From positions 1-64,000 of the forward strand of contig NZ_KB892762.1 of NCBI RefSeq assembly GCF_000373925.1: DNA of 64,000 nt, in the 5' to 3' direction. This stretch comes from Actinopolymorpha alba DSM 45243. Lineage in GTDB: Bacteria; Actinomycetota; Actinomycetes; Propionibacteriales; Actinopolymorphaceae. The notes below the pieces were generated by a model. The model had not been told where the DNA came from, searched no databases, and saw only the letters and a program-made list of their open reading frames with translations. Position 1 is the first letter of the stretch; each line of letters starts with the position of its first letter. This document shows positions 55,164-63,507 of the stretch, piece after piece. The position numbers and the translations under genes were made by a program.

Positions 55164-55867
55164 AGCTCCACCCCCAGATAGGTTCGCACGTCGCGCCGCA
55201 GCGTCTGCTCGGATTCGTAGACCTGGTGGGCGATGTGGACGACCCGCCCGCGCGCGTCGACGAAGATCGTGGCGGGGAGGGCGATGATGCCGAACGGCGC
55301 CCTGAGCCGTTTGTCGGGATCGGCCACTTGGGGGTACTTCAGTCCGAGGTCGTGGGCGAACTTCAGCGCCAACTCCGGACGTGGATCGTCGTAGTCGATG
55401 CCGAGGACCAGCAGCCGGTCACCCGCGCGTTCGTACAACGCCTGGAAGTGGGGCGCCTCCTTGCGACAGGGGGGACACCACTGGGCCCAGACGTTCAGGA
55501 CAGACGGGCGGCCGGACAAAGCGCCCAGCGCGACGTCGGGGCCTTGCCCGAGACAGGGCAGGGTGACCTCGGGCAGCGGCCGGGTGCCGGCGGGGCCGGC
55601 ATCCGCGGCAGTTCCGGAAGCACCAGCGGAGCGCGACGGCTCGGGGCACGGCGCGACCCGCGCCTGGGCTCGCAGGCTCGCCAACTCCGGGGAGTCCAGC
55701 GTCGACCCGCCCGCCCCATGCGTACCCCGGTCAGCCTCCTGGGTCGGCGCGACCCGCGGACCGACCCCGCCAACCTCCGGTCGTGTACAGCCCACCAGCA
55801 TCAGCAGGGCCGCCGCTGACCCAGCGACGGCCACCGCCACCCGCGTGCCCCGGCCCTGACGCGTCAT
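55160..55867 (-). CDS. TlpA-like thioredoxin-fold lipoprotein
   Basis: 235 aa. Lipoprotein signal [19 protein letters not shown], a Gly/Ala/Pro-rich linker to about residue 100, then a TlpA/ResA thioredoxin domain with [22 protein letters not shown] (active-site WCPPC) and [18 protein letters not shown] (cis-Pro). Reduces periplasmic disulfides, possibly for cytochrome c maturation or MarP. ATGA overlap with nth. Corresponds to Rv3673c. Confidence 0.93.
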   Translation of the reverse strand: MTRQGRGTRVAVAVAGSAAALLMLVGCTRPEVGGVGPRVAPTQEADRGTHGAGGSTLDSPELASLRAQARVAPCPEPSRSAGASGTAADAGPAGTRPLPEVTLPCLGQGPDVALGALSGRPSVLNVWAQWCPPCRKEAPHFQALYERAGDRLLVLGIDYDDPRPELALKFAHDLGLKYPQVADPDKRLRAPFGIIALPATIFVDARGRVVHIAHQVYESEQTLRRDVRTYLGVEL

Positions 55868-56658
55868 TTCTCGTCCAGGGCCTCCGCGTCACTGCGTACG
55901 AGCTTCCCCGCCACTGCCGGGTCGGTAGGCCCTTCGCCGTACGACGGACACAACGGCGCCACCGGGCAGGCACCGCAGGCGGGACGCCGCGAGTGGCAGC
56001 GTCGGCGGCCGTGCCAGATCAGCCGGTGCGACAGCATGGTCCATTCGCTCTTGGGGATCAGCGAACCCACCTCGGCCTCGACCTTGTCTGGGTCGGTCTG
56101 CGTGGTCCAACCGAACCGCCGCGCCAGCCGCCCGAAGTGGGTGTCCACCGTGATGCCGGGTACGCCGAAGGCGTTGCCGAGGACGACGTTCGCGGTCTTG
56201 CGCCCGACGCCGGGCAGGGTGACGAGATCCTTGAGCTTGCCCGGCACCTCACCGTCGTACCGCTCGCACAACGCGGCGGCCATGCCCATGATCGACTTCG
56301 ACTTCGCCCGGAAGAACCCCGTCGACTGGATGATCGTCTCGACGTCCGCCGGGTTGGCGGCGGCGAGATCGGCCGGTGTGGGGTACTTCGCGAAGAGCGC
56401 TGGGGTCACCAGGTTGACCCGCTTGTCCGTCGTCTGCGCGGACAGGATGGTGGCGACCAGCAGCTGGTAGGGGTTGTCGAAGTCCAGCTCGCAGTGCGCC
56501 TGGGGGTAGGTCTCGGCGAGGATCCGGTTGATCCGGCGCGCCCTGCGTACCAACGCGAGCCGGCTCTCCGGCCCGCCGCCGGCGCGTGTCCGACCCGGTG
56601 CGGCTTTGGTCGAGAACGGGGTAGAGGATCCGGTCGTTGCCGCGGTGGGGGGAGTCAC
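55864..56658 (-). CDS. nth: Endonuclease III (DNA glycosylase/AP lyase)
   Basis: 264 aa. Repairs oxidised pyrimidines. [32 protein letters not shown], HhH motif [18 protein letters not shown] (catalytic Lys in GRKTA) and [14 protein letters not shown] with the catalytic Asp. A 4Fe-4S loop [17 protein letters not shown] (C-x6-C-x2-C-x5-C). A 25-residue N-terminal extension is low complexity and could be removed by a later start. Divergent from crp; first gene of the nth-tlpA-nudL-marP operon. Confidence 0.95.
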   Translation of the reverse strand: MTPPTAATTGSSTPFSTKAAPGRTRAGGGPESRLALVRRARRINRILAETYPQAHCELDFDNPYQLLVATILSAQTTDKRVNLVTPALFAKYPTPADLAAANPADVETIIQSTGFFRAKSKSIMGMAAALCERYDGEVPGKLKDLVTLPGVGRKTANVVLGNAFGVPGITVDTHFGRLARRFGWTTQTDPDKVEAEVGSLIPKSEWTMLSHRLIWHGRRRCHSRRPACGACPVAPLCPSYGEGPTDPAVAGKLVRSDAEALDEK

Positions 56659-56669
56659 GCGGTCAGCCT

Positions 56670-56689
56670 ACGTGGCCTCGCTACCACGT
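56670..56689. promoter_or_regulatory. Symmetric site between nth and crp, possible Crp operator
   Basis: ACGTGG and CCACGT separated by eight bases (56670-56689) form a palindrome in the divergent promoter region. It differs from the usual TGTGA-N6-TCACA half-sites, so assignment to Crp is only a guess. Confidence 0.3.
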
Positions 56690-56758
56690 TCGCAGGGCGG
56701 CGCGGCACACTAAGACGGCGACCGGCACGGTGCCGGCGCCTCGGAGGAGGATCACGGA

Positions 56759-57433
56759 GTGAGCGACGTGCTGCGGCAGGCACCGATGTTCGCGGGGCTC
56801 GACGAAAGCGCGGCGTCCGCGCTTCGCGCCGCCATGCACGAGGTGCGGCTTCGTCGCGGCGAGGTGCTGTTTCACGAGGGGGACGCCGGCGAGGAGCTGT
56901 ACGTCGTCATTGACGGCAAGGTCAAGATGGGCAGGACGTCATCCGATGGCCGGGAGAACCTCCTCTCGGTGCTGGGTCCTGGCCAGATGTTCGGCGAGCT
57001 GTCGGTCTTCGACCCCGGCCCGCGTTCGTCCACCGTCACGGCGGTCACCGACGCGACACTGCTCGCGCTCGGGCAGGAGCAGCTCGCCACCTGGCTGACC
57101 GGGCGGCCCGAGGTGGCGCGGGGACTGCTGCTGCAGCTGGCCTCCCGGCTGCGCGGCCTCAACGAAGCCGTCGCAGACCTGGTCTTTTCCGACGTACCCG
57201 GCCGCGTCGCCAAGGCTCTGCTCGACCTCGCCCGGAGGTTCGGCAAGGCCACCGAGACCGGGGTTCACGTCCACCACGACCTCACCCAGGAGGAGCTCGC
57301 GCAGCTCGTCGGGGCGTCCCGGGAGACCGTCAACAAGGCGTTGGCGGACTTCGCCCACCGCGGGTGGATCCGGCTGGAGCAGCGGGCGGTCGTCATCCTG
57401 GACGTCGACCGGCTCGCCAACCGCGCCCGCTGA
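56759..57433 (+). CDS. Crp/Fnr family transcription regulator (GlxR/Rv3676 type)
   Basis: 224 aa. Cyclic-nucleotide domain at the N-terminus (LFHEGDAGEELYVVIDGKVKM; GPGQMFGELSVFDPGPRSSTVTAVTDATLLAL with the cAMP-binding GEL...R(S)ST) and a winged helix: HVHHDLTQEELAQLVGASRETVNKALADFAHRGWIRL. This is the global cAMP-responsive regulator of actinobacteria. GTG 56759 follows GGAGGAGG. Probably controls acs and other carbon genes. Confidence 0.93.
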   Translation: MSDVLRQAPMFAGLDESAASALRAAMHEVRLRRGEVLFHEGDAGEELYVVIDGKVKMGRTSSDGRENLLSVLGPGQMFGELSVFDPGPRSSTVTAVTDATLLALGQEQLATWLTGRPEVARGLLLQLASRLRGLNEAVADLVFSDVPGRVAKALLDLARRFGKATETGVHVHHDLTQEELAQLVGASRETVNKALADFAHRGWIRLEQRAVVILDVDRLANRAR

Positions 57434-57453
57434 AGACAACACCCCGGTTTGGC

Positions 57454-58257
57454 TCAGCGGAACTCACCGGCGTACCTCTCCGCCCATTCCGCGAAGGTCA
57501 TGCCGGGTCGTCCCGTGATCGTCTCGACGGTCGGCACCGCGCGCTGCGGATGCTCCACCAGCGCGGCCTTCCCGTCGACGTACCACCCGGCGAACTCCCC
57601 CATCCCCGGCGCCAGCCGGGCGATCGCCTGCTCGCGGGTCTCCTCGACGAACTGGATCTCCCGACCGAGCGCGACGCCGATGAGCCGCACCATCTCGGCG
57701 CACGTGAGCGTCTGCGGGCCGGTGAGTTCGTACGCCCGACCGTCGTGCCCGTCCTCGAGCAGGACTGTGGCGGCCACGGCGGCGATGTCCTCCATCGCGA
57801 TCGGGGCGTTCGCCGCCTCGGGATAGGCGTCCCGGACCATACCCGTGGTGCGGATCTGATCGGCCCACATCAGGGTGTTCGCCATGAACTCCCCGGCCTC
57901 GAGGTGGGTCCACGAGATGCCGGATCCCTCGACCGCCTCCTCGATGGCGCGCCAGAATCCGCCCTCCGGTCCGGCCAGGTCGACGATCCGGCCGACGCCC
58001 GCGTCCTTGGCGAGGGTCACCACCTCGTTCACCGTCTGGACCAGGGGCGCGAGGTACATCCGGTCCACTCCCGCCAGCGCCGCCGGCAGGGTCTCGGGCC
58101 TCCCGAGGTAGCCGGTCACGACCTCGACGCCGTCCGGGAGCGCCGCCTTCGCGGGGTTGTTCGTCAGGGCGCGTACGTCGGTCGCGCCCGCGGCCAGCAG
58201 TGCGTCGACCACGAGCCGGCCCACGCTCCCGGTCGCTCCGGTCACCAGGATCTTCAC
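57454..58257 (-). CDS. NmrA-like NAD(P)-binding protein
   Basis: 267 aa from GTG 58257 (the frame upstream is not coding). Rossmann start KILVTGATGSVGRLVVDALLAAGA (GxxGxxG) and a substrate-binding half with GPQTLTCAEMVRLIGVALGREI. NmrA/NAD(P)H-azoreductase-like family without a SDR YxxxK pair, so perhaps a redox sensor or quinone reductase. Divergent from a TetR gene that probably regulates it. Confidence 0.88.
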   Translation of the reverse strand: MKILVTGATGSVGRLVVDALLAAGATDVRALTNNPAKAALPDGVEVVTGYLGRPETLPAALAGVDRMYLAPLVQTVNEVVTLAKDAGVGRIVDLAGPEGGFWRAIEEAVEGSGISWTHLEAGEFMANTLMWADQIRTTGMVRDAYPEAANAPIAMEDIAAVAATVLLEDGHDGRAYELTGPQTLTCAEMVRLIGVALGREIQFVEETREQAIARLAPGMGEFAGWYVDGKAALVEHPQRAVPTVETITGRPGMTFAEWAERYAGEFR

Positions 58258-58281
58258 CAGTCTCGCCCACCCCTCCGAGTT

Positions 58282-58327
58282 TTTCCGTACGTGATACGAC
58301 AAAGAAAGAGCGTAACCCATACGGAAA
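58282..58327. promoter_or_regulatory. Inverted repeat between NmrA and TetR genes, operator candidate
   Basis: TTTCCGTA (58282-58289) is mirrored by TACGGAAA (58320-58327), 30 bases apart, and CGTACGTGATACG lies inside. It is in the divergent promoter where a TetR dimer would bind. Confidence 0.45.
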
Positions 58328-58393
58328 TGTAGGATCGGGCCGCGTAGGGCCGGATGATGCAGAGGCGGCGGAGATCTGGATGCGGAGATCTGG

Positions 58394-59179
58394 ATGACGA
58401 TCGAGTACAGCGGCGGCGGAGACCCCGACCGGATCCTCGCCATGCTCTGGCGGCGTACCAGACCCGCGGACCCGGAGGCCAAGACCCCGCGCGGTCGCAA
58501 ACCTCGGCTCACCCTCGACTCCGTCGTCGCGGCCGCGATCGCCCTGGCTGACGCGGAAGGGCTGCCGGCCATGTCGATGGGCCGGGTCGCCGGATCCCTC
58601 GGTGTAGGCACGATGACGCTCTATTCGTACGTCCCTTCCAAGGCCGAACTCCTCGACCTGATGGTCGACGAGGTCCTCGGCGAGCGCACTCTCCCCGCCC
58701 CGGGCGAACCCCGACCCGACGGCTGGCGCGCCCAGGTCGAGCTCTACGCGGAGCGGACCCGGGCGATGTACGACCGCCACCCGTGGCTCCGCCACGTCTC
58801 CACCGTCAGACCGCCGATCGGGCCCGGGATGCTGGCCGAACGCGAGTACCTCCTGTCCACCCTCGCCGGCACCGGCCTCACCTTCGCCCAGCAGGACGCC
58901 GCCGCGATGGCAGTCGCGACGTTCGTCAACGCGACAGCGAGCCTGGAAGTTGAGAGCGCCCAGATCGAACGCGCGACCGGGCAGTCGCACGACGCGTGGT
59001 GGCAGGAGCGCGAGGCGTTGTGGGAGGAGTACTTCGACGTCGAGCGCTATCCGACGATGACCCACATCTGGACCAGCGGCGGCTTCGACAAGGGGACCTC
59101 CGACGCGACGGCGGCCGGCCACGAGTTCGGATTCCAGCGGCTACTCGACGGGATCCAGGTGATCATCGACCAGGCGTGA
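58394..59179 (+). CDS. TetR/AcrR family repressor
   Basis: 261 aa. N-terminal linker rich in charge, then HTH VVAAAIALADAEGLPAMSMGRVAGSLGVGTMTLYSYVPSKAELLDLMVD, with the TetR_C_11-like ligand domain (WRAQVELYAERTRAMYDRHPWLRHV). A 14-bp tandem duplication (GGAGATCTGGATGC) lies just upstream of the ATG at 58394. Likely represses the divergent NmrA-like gene and itself. Confidence 0.88.
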   Translation: MTIEYSGGGDPDRILAMLWRRTRPADPEAKTPRGRKPRLTLDSVVAAAIALADAEGLPAMSMGRVAGSLGVGTMTLYSYVPSKAELLDLMVDEVLGERTLPAPGEPRPDGWRAQVELYAERTRAMYDRHPWLRHVSTVRPPIGPGMLAEREYLLSTLAGTGLTFAQQDAAAMAVATFVNATASLEVESAQIERATGQSHDAWWQEREALWEEYFDVERYPTMTHIWTSGGFDKGTSDATAAGHEFGFQRLLDGIQVIIDQA

Positions 59180-59270
59180 GCTCAAGCGGACGTGTCCCGC
59201 GCCGATCCCCGCCAGCCACCGCGCTGCCGCGCTGCCGCGCTGCCGCGCAAGGGCCCTAAACCACGACCGG

Positions 59271-60074
59271 TCAGTCCTCGTCGGCGAGGTAGTCGAGTTG
59301 GGCGCGGACGCTGAGTTCGGCCGCCGGCCAGAGCACCTCGTCAACGTCCGCGTAGACCCGCTCCACCACCTCCCGCGGCGTCCGGGCGCCTGCGGCGACG
59401 GCGGTCCGCACCTGTTCCAGGCGTTCGGCCCGGTGCGCGAGGTAGTAGTCGAGCACGGCCAGCGGGTGGTCGAGGACGGGCCCGTGCCCGGGGAGGAGCC
59501 GGCGGACAGGGACCTGCCCGGCGAGTGAACGCAGCCGGCGCAGGGAGCCGAGATAGGGGCCGAGTGCGCCGTCTGGATAGGCGACCACCGTCGTACCCCG
59601 TCCGAGCACGGTGTCGCCCGTCAGGACGGCACCCTCCTCCGGGATGAGGAAGCACAGCGAGTCCGCCGTGTGTCCGGGCGTCGCGAGCACGCGAATCTCC
59701 AGACCCCCGGCCGCGACCACATCCCCGTCGCGGAGGCCCTCGTCCCCGAGTTGGTACGCCGGGTCGAACGCCCGGACCGGGCAGCCCGCGAGTTCGGCGA
59801 ACCGCCGCGCCCCGCCGGCGTGGTCGGCGTGCCCGTGCGTGAGCAACGCGACCGCCACCTCGGCGCCGCGCGAACGTACGACATCCAGGACCCGCCGGAG
59901 GTGGTCCTCATCATCGGGGCCCGGATCGACCACGACGGCCTGCGCGGCGCCCGGGTCACCCAGCACCCAGGTGTTGGTCCCGTCCAGCGTCATCGGTCCG
60001 GGGTTGGGCGCCAGCACACAGACCGCCCGGTCCCCCGCCGGGCCACCAGCCCACTTGGAGGGCCGAGGGTTCAC
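59271..60074 (-). CDS. Metallo-beta-lactamase fold hydrolase
   Basis: 267 aa from GTG 60074, overlapping the NUDIX stop (GTGA). Zinc motifs: LLTHGHADHAGG, PGHTADS, TGDTVLG and LPGHGPVLDHP. NPGPMTLDGTNTWVLG at the N-terminus is typical of the LACTB2/Rv3677c group, possible RNA or small-ester hydrolases. Its position next to crp-region genes matches Rv3677c. Confidence 0.92.
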   Translation of the reverse strand: MNPRPSKWAGGPAGDRAVCVLAPNPGPMTLDGTNTWVLGDPGAAQAVVVDPGPDDEDHLRRVLDVVRSRGAEVAVALLTHGHADHAGGARRFAELAGCPVRAFDPAYQLGDEGLRDGDVVAAGGLEIRVLATPGHTADSLCFLIPEEGAVLTGDTVLGRGTTVVAYPDGALGPYLGSLRRLRSLAGQVPVRRLLPGHGPVLDHPLAVLDYYLAHRAERLEQVRTAVAAGARTPREVVERVYADVDEVLWPAAELSVRAQLDYLADED

Positions 60075-60979
60075 CGCACGATCCCCTCGTCGTACGCGTC
60101 CTCGCCGCCCGCGTCCCCAGGCAGCGCCCATCGCGCCTGCTCACCGTCGAAGGTGACGGTCGGCATGATCGGGCTGATCGACCGCCCAGCCGCCGCCGTC
60201 AATGCGGTCTTGACGTCGGGGAAGTCCGCGAGCGACGCCAGCGTGAGGTAGGTCGGGGGCAGCATCCGCATCTCCCCGCGTTCGACCGAGGCCAGAGCCT
60301 CCGAGGGGCGCATCCAGGCCACCCGGTCAGCCTCTCCGGCGACGTCGCGGGTGTGCTGGCCGGCCGGCAGGGCCGCGAGGAAGAACCTGGTGTCGAACCT
60401 GCGTTCCTCCACCCGCGGCGTCACCCAGTGGTCCCACGGCGCGACCAAATCGGACCGAAGGACCAGGCCCCGGCGCGCCAGCACCTCCCCGAACGACACG
60501 ACCCGGCCGAGCAACGCCATCCGGTCGCGTTCCCAGTCGTCTCCGGTGGTGTCGGCGACCACGCTGTCAGGCGACGGACCGGCGAGCAGGACACCGGACT
60601 CCTCGAACGTCTCCCGCACCGCCGCGCAGACCGACGCCCGGGCGATCCCCGCGTCCGCGAACCCCAACCGGTCCGCCCACTCGGCCGGCGACGGACCGGC
60701 CCAGGCGGCCGAGCCGGCCCCTTCCGCCGCGCCGTCCTCCACGTCCCGCGCGTCGACCGCCCCACCTGGGAAGGCGTACATCCCGGCCGCGAACGCCATC
60801 GTCGTACGCCGGCGCAGGACGTACACCTCCAGCCCTTGCACGCCGTCGCGCAGGAGGACGACGGTCGAGGCGTGCCGCGGTGCCGGCGGCACGATCTCTC
60901 CAGCGGCGAGCCGGCGGGCGCGTTCGGCCAGCGCCGGCGGCACCGCGCGGATCGTCGCGTCGTACGCCGGGGAATCCAT
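60071..60979 (-). CDS. NUDIX hydrolase (NUDT19-like)
   Basis: 302 aa. Begins with ASTVVLLRDGVQGLEVYVLRRRTTMAFAAGMYAFPGGAVDARD, and the Nudix box is split, the second half AAVRETFEESGVLLAGPS coming about 40 residues later, as in NUDT7/NUDT19-type CoA-diphosphatase-like enzymes. Probable substrate CoA esters or other nucleotides. It is GTGA-coupled to the MBL-fold gene. Confidence 0.88.
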   Translation of the reverse strand: MDSPAYDATIRAVPPALAERARRLAAGEIVPPAPRHASTVVLLRDGVQGLEVYVLRRRTTMAFAAGMYAFPGGAVDARDVEDGAAEGAGSAAWAGPSPAEWADRLGFADAGIARASVCAAVRETFEESGVLLAGPSPDSVVADTTGDDWERDRMALLGRVVSFGEVLARRGLVLRSDLVAPWDHWVTPRVEERRFDTRFFLAALPAGQHTRDVAGEADRVAWMRPSEALASVERGEMRMLPPTYLTLASLADFPDVKTALTAAAGRSISPIMPTVTFDGEQARWALPGDAGGEDAYDEGIVR

Positions 60980-60986
60980 GCCGGGC

Positions 60987-61448
60987 TCAGCTCGTCTCGA
61001 CGATGAGCTCGACCTCGACCGGAGCGCCGAGCGGCAGGGCAGCCACGCCGACCGCGCTGCGCGCGTGCTGGCCGGCGGCGCCGAAGACCGCGCCCAGCAG
61101 CTCGGACGCGCCGTTGGCGACCGCCGGCTGGCCGGTGAAGCCGGGCGCGCTCGCGACGAACACCACGACCTTGACCACCCTGGTCACCGCCGACAGATCA
61201 CCGACCTCTGCCTTCACGGCGGCGAGAGCGTTCAGTGCGCACTGGCGGGCACAGGCCGCCGCCTCGTCAGGACCCACCTCAGCACCGACCGTGCCGGTGG
61301 CGAGCAGCTTCCCGTCGGCGAACGGCAGCTGGCCCGAGGTGTAGACGTGCCGGCCGGTGCGTACGGCGGGAACGTAGGCCGCGACCGGTGCGGCGACCGG
61401 CGGCAGGGTGAGTCCGAGTTCGGCGAGCTTCGCCTCGGGGTTGGTCAC
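60987..61448 (-). CDS. Cytosolic RidA family protein
   Basis: 153 aa from GTG 61448, overlapping the DUF4177 stop. RidA fold: VYTSGQLPFADGKLLATGTVGAEVGPDEAAACARQCALNALAAVKAEVGDL and HARSAVGVAALPLGAPVEVELIVE (Arg of the active site). Unlike the copy at 41253 it has no signal peptide. Equivalent to Rv3678c. Removes reactive imines in the cytosol. Confidence 0.92.
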   Translation of the reverse strand: MTNPEAKLAELGLTLPPVAAPVAAYVPAVRTGRHVYTSGQLPFADGKLLATGTVGAEVGPDEAAACARQCALNALAAVKAEVGDLSAVTRVVKVVVFVASAPGFTGQPAVANGASELLGAVFGAAGQHARSAVGVAALPLGAPVEVELIVETS

Positions 61449-61600
61449 GCCTTCTCCCGCTTGAGGTAGGCGACCAGGTTCTCGGGGTTGGGTCCGGGCA
61501 CGACCTGGACCAGCTCCCAGCCGTCCTCGCCCCAGTTGTCGAGGATCTGCTTCGTCGCGTGGACCAGCAGTGGCACGGTGGCGTACTCCCATTTCGTCAT
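61445..61600 (-). CDS. DUF4177 small protein, 51 aa
   Basis: A short gene from ATG 61600 to TGA 61445-61447: MTKWEYATVPLLVHATKQIL...GWELVQVVPGPN. WEY at the N-terminus and the DGWELV(Q) motif are diagnostic of DUF4177. The stop overlaps the RidA GTG, so the two are translated together. Function unknown; conserved next to this RidA gene in actinobacteria. Confidence 0.9.
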   Translation of the reverse strand: MTKWEYATVPLLVHATKQILDNWGEDGWELVQVVPGPNPENLVAYLKREKA

Positions 61601-61618
61601 GAGCGCGAGCCTATGACC

Positions 61619-62053
61619 TCACTCCTCCGCCGGGCCGACCTCCTCCATGCCCGGGCTCAGCGCGGGTAATCCGACCGCCGCCGCCGAGGCGAGCAGCCGC
61701 TTGTCATAGGTGACGAACGCCTCCAGTTCGTCCACGTCGGGATCACCGGCAAGCAGCTCCGCGGTCGCCAGCTGGATCGCGTCCAGACTCCGCAAGCCGG
61801 GGTCCTGGTAGGCCGCCGCGGTCGCGCGGACCGCCAGGTCGATCTCCACCCGGTCGAGCCGGGCGATCACCGCGTTGACGCCGGCAAGCGCCAGCGGATC
61901 GGCTCGATACAGCGCGCGCGGAACCTCCACCTCCACGAGAGCTGACGCGACGACCCGGGCGTGTGGCCGCTCCTGAAGCCACGTATGGAGGGCATTGCTT
62001 TCCGCTTCCATCCGGACCAGCTTCACCACGGCGGCGGAGTCGAGGTAGATCAC
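61619..62053 (-). CDS. vapC: VapC-type PIN-domain toxin
   Basis: 144 aa. PIN fold acidic residues: IYLDSAAVVKLV (Asp5), SALVEVEVPRAL (Glu42 region), SLDAIQLATAELL (Asp near 93) and VTYDKRLLASA. VapC toxins are Mg-dependent RNases that cut tRNA or rRNA. The GTG start at 62053 overlaps the antitoxin stop (GTGA). A late insertion within the conserved block between DUF4177 and the ArsA-like gene. Confidence 0.9.
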   Translation of the reverse strand: MIYLDSAAVVKLVRMEAESNALHTWLQERPHARVVASALVEVEVPRALYRADPLALAGVNAVIARLDRVEIDLAVRATAAAYQDPGLRSLDAIQLATAELLAGDPDVDELEAFVTYDKRLLASAAAVGLPALSPGMEEVGPAEE

Positions 62054-62328
62054 CAGCGCTCGTCCTCCCGCATCGCGGCCAGTTCCTCGGCGACGTTGAT
62101 GCCAGGATCGCCGTACACCTTTGGCTTGGGGAAGGGCCGTCTGAGGGTGGCGGGAGTCGCGCGTCCCTCAGCGATCAGACGATCCAGCAGTGCCGGCTGG
62201 TCACCGACCGGGACGAGTCGAACCACCGGCTTACCGTTGACAGTCACCTCGAGGATCTCGCCCTGGGCAACCCTCCTGAGCACGGCACTGGTGTGCTGGT
62301 TGAGCTCACGGACCGGGATCTGTTCCAT
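62050..62328 (-). CDS. vapB: VapB-type antitoxin (Phd/YefM fold)
   Basis: 92 aa from ATG 62328. Antitoxin N-terminus IPVRELNQHTSAVLRRVAQGEILEVTVNGKPVVRLVPV is Phd/YefM-like and binds DNA; the C-terminal half (PKVYGDPGINVAEELAAMREDERW) would cover the toxin. Regulated by itself through the palindrome just upstream. The 18 codons before ATG 62328 are not included because they include the operator. Confidence 0.9.
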   Translation of the reverse strand: MEQIPVRELNQHTSAVLRRVAQGEILEVTVNGKPVVRLVPVGDQPALLDRLIAEGRATPATLRRPFPKPKVYGDPGINVAEELAAMREDERW

Positions 62329-62338
62329 GAGGCCCACC

Positions 62339-62357
62339 GTAGAACAATGCGTTCTAC
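62339..62357 (-). promoter_or_regulatory. VapB autoregulatory palindrome
   Basis: GTAGAAC and GTTCTAC in perfect inverse orientation, 5 bases apart, 10 nt above the antitoxin ATG. TAGAAC may serve as the -10, giving a near-leaderless transcript repressed by VapBC. Confidence 0.65.
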
Positions 62358-62493
62358 AGCGGCAAACGATCGGGCAGAGCATGCGACGCTCCCGGCTCAG
62401 CCGATCACGGATCGCAGCGGCGCAGGCAGCGAAACCCGCGGGTCTGGCGGTCCCGTGCCGAAGGTCAACGTCGAACGGCTACGCTCAGCGAGC

Positions 62494-63507
62494 GTGACGC
62501 GCCGCGAAAGCGACTGGGAGGGCGTCCGCCTCCACGTAGTAACGGGCAAGGGTGGCACGGGCAAGACGACGGTGGCCGGGGCCCTCGCGCTCGCCCTTGC
62601 CGCCGACGGTCAGACCGTGCTGCTCTGCGAGGTCGAGGGCCGGCAGGGCATTTCCCGCCTCTTCGACGCTCCGTCCCTGCCGTACGACGAACGCCGGATC
62701 GCGGTCGTACCCCGCAACGGCGCGACCGCCGGCGAGGTCTACGGCCTGGCGATCGACCCGGAGGCGGCCCTGACCGAGTACCTCGAGATGTACTACCACC
62801 TGGGCCGGGCGGCCCGCGCCCTCGACAAGGTGGGTGCCGTCGACTTCGCGACCACGATCGCCCCCGGGGTCCGGGATGTCCTGCTCACCGGGAAGGTCTA
62901 CGAGGCCGTACGCCGCAAAGAGAAGAAACGGGTCCACGATCGCCCGACGTACGACACGGTTGTCTTGGACGCACCGCCGACCGGGCGGATCGCGCGCTTC
63001 CTGGGAGTGAACGCCGGTGTCGCCGACATCGCCCGGGTGGGTCCGATCCGCCGCCAGGCGGACAGCATCATGGCATTGATGCGGTCACCGCAGACCGCCG
63101 TCCACATCGTGACGTTGCTCGAGGAGATGCCCGTGCAGGAGACCTCCGACGGCATCGCCGAGCTGCGGGCCGCCCGCATCCCGGTCGGCTCCGTCATCGT
63201 CAACCTCGCCCGGCGTGGTCCGCTCGACCGGCCGACGATCGAGGCGGCGTCGGCCGACCAGCTGCCGCGCGCCGACTTCGTGGCGGCACTACACGAGACC
63301 GGCCTCCCCGCCGACGACGCGACCGTCGAGGGACTCCTCACCGACGCGCGCGAGCACGCGATCCGGGTCGCCATGGAGGACGAGCTCCGGACGCGCCTCG
63401 ACGACCTTGGGCGCCCGATCTACGAGCTGCCGCGCCTCGCTGACGGGGCGGACCTCGGCGCGTTGTTCGACCTCGCCGGCGAACTCACCAAGCAGGGGAT
63501 GGCGTGA
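62494..63507 (+). CDS. ArsA-like anion-transporting/GET3-type ATPase, first of pair
   Basis: 337 aa from GTG 62494. Deviant Walker A HVVTGKGGTGKTTVAGALALALAADG, then LCEVEGRQGISRLFD and VVLDAPPTGRIARFL (DxPPTG switch). It equals Rv3679 of Mtb, which pairs with Rv3680 and is linked to survival under stress and to glycerol/nitrosative metabolism. The stop overlaps the next start (GTGA), so the two form a heteromeric ATPase. Confidence 0.92.
   Translation: MTRRESDWEGVRLHVVTGKGGTGKTTVAGALALALAADGQTVLLCEVEGRQGISRLFDAPSLPYDERRIAVVPRNGATAGEVYGLAIDPEAALTEYLEMYYHLGRAARALDKVGAVDFATTIAPGVRDVLLTGKVYEAVRRKEKKRVHDRPTYDTVVLDAPPTGRIARFLGVNAGVADIARVGPIRRQADSIMALMRSPQTAVHIVTLLEEMPVQETSDGIAELRAARIPVGSVIVNLARRGPLDRPTIEAASADQLPRADFVAALHETGLPADDATVEGLLTDAREHAIRVAMEDELRTRLDDLGRPIYELPRLADGADLGALFDLAGELTKQGMA

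Noticed and set aside
61963-62493. Longer N-terminus of the first ArsA-like ATPase
   Set aside because: Antisense to vapBC; P-loop domain starts just after GTG 62494.
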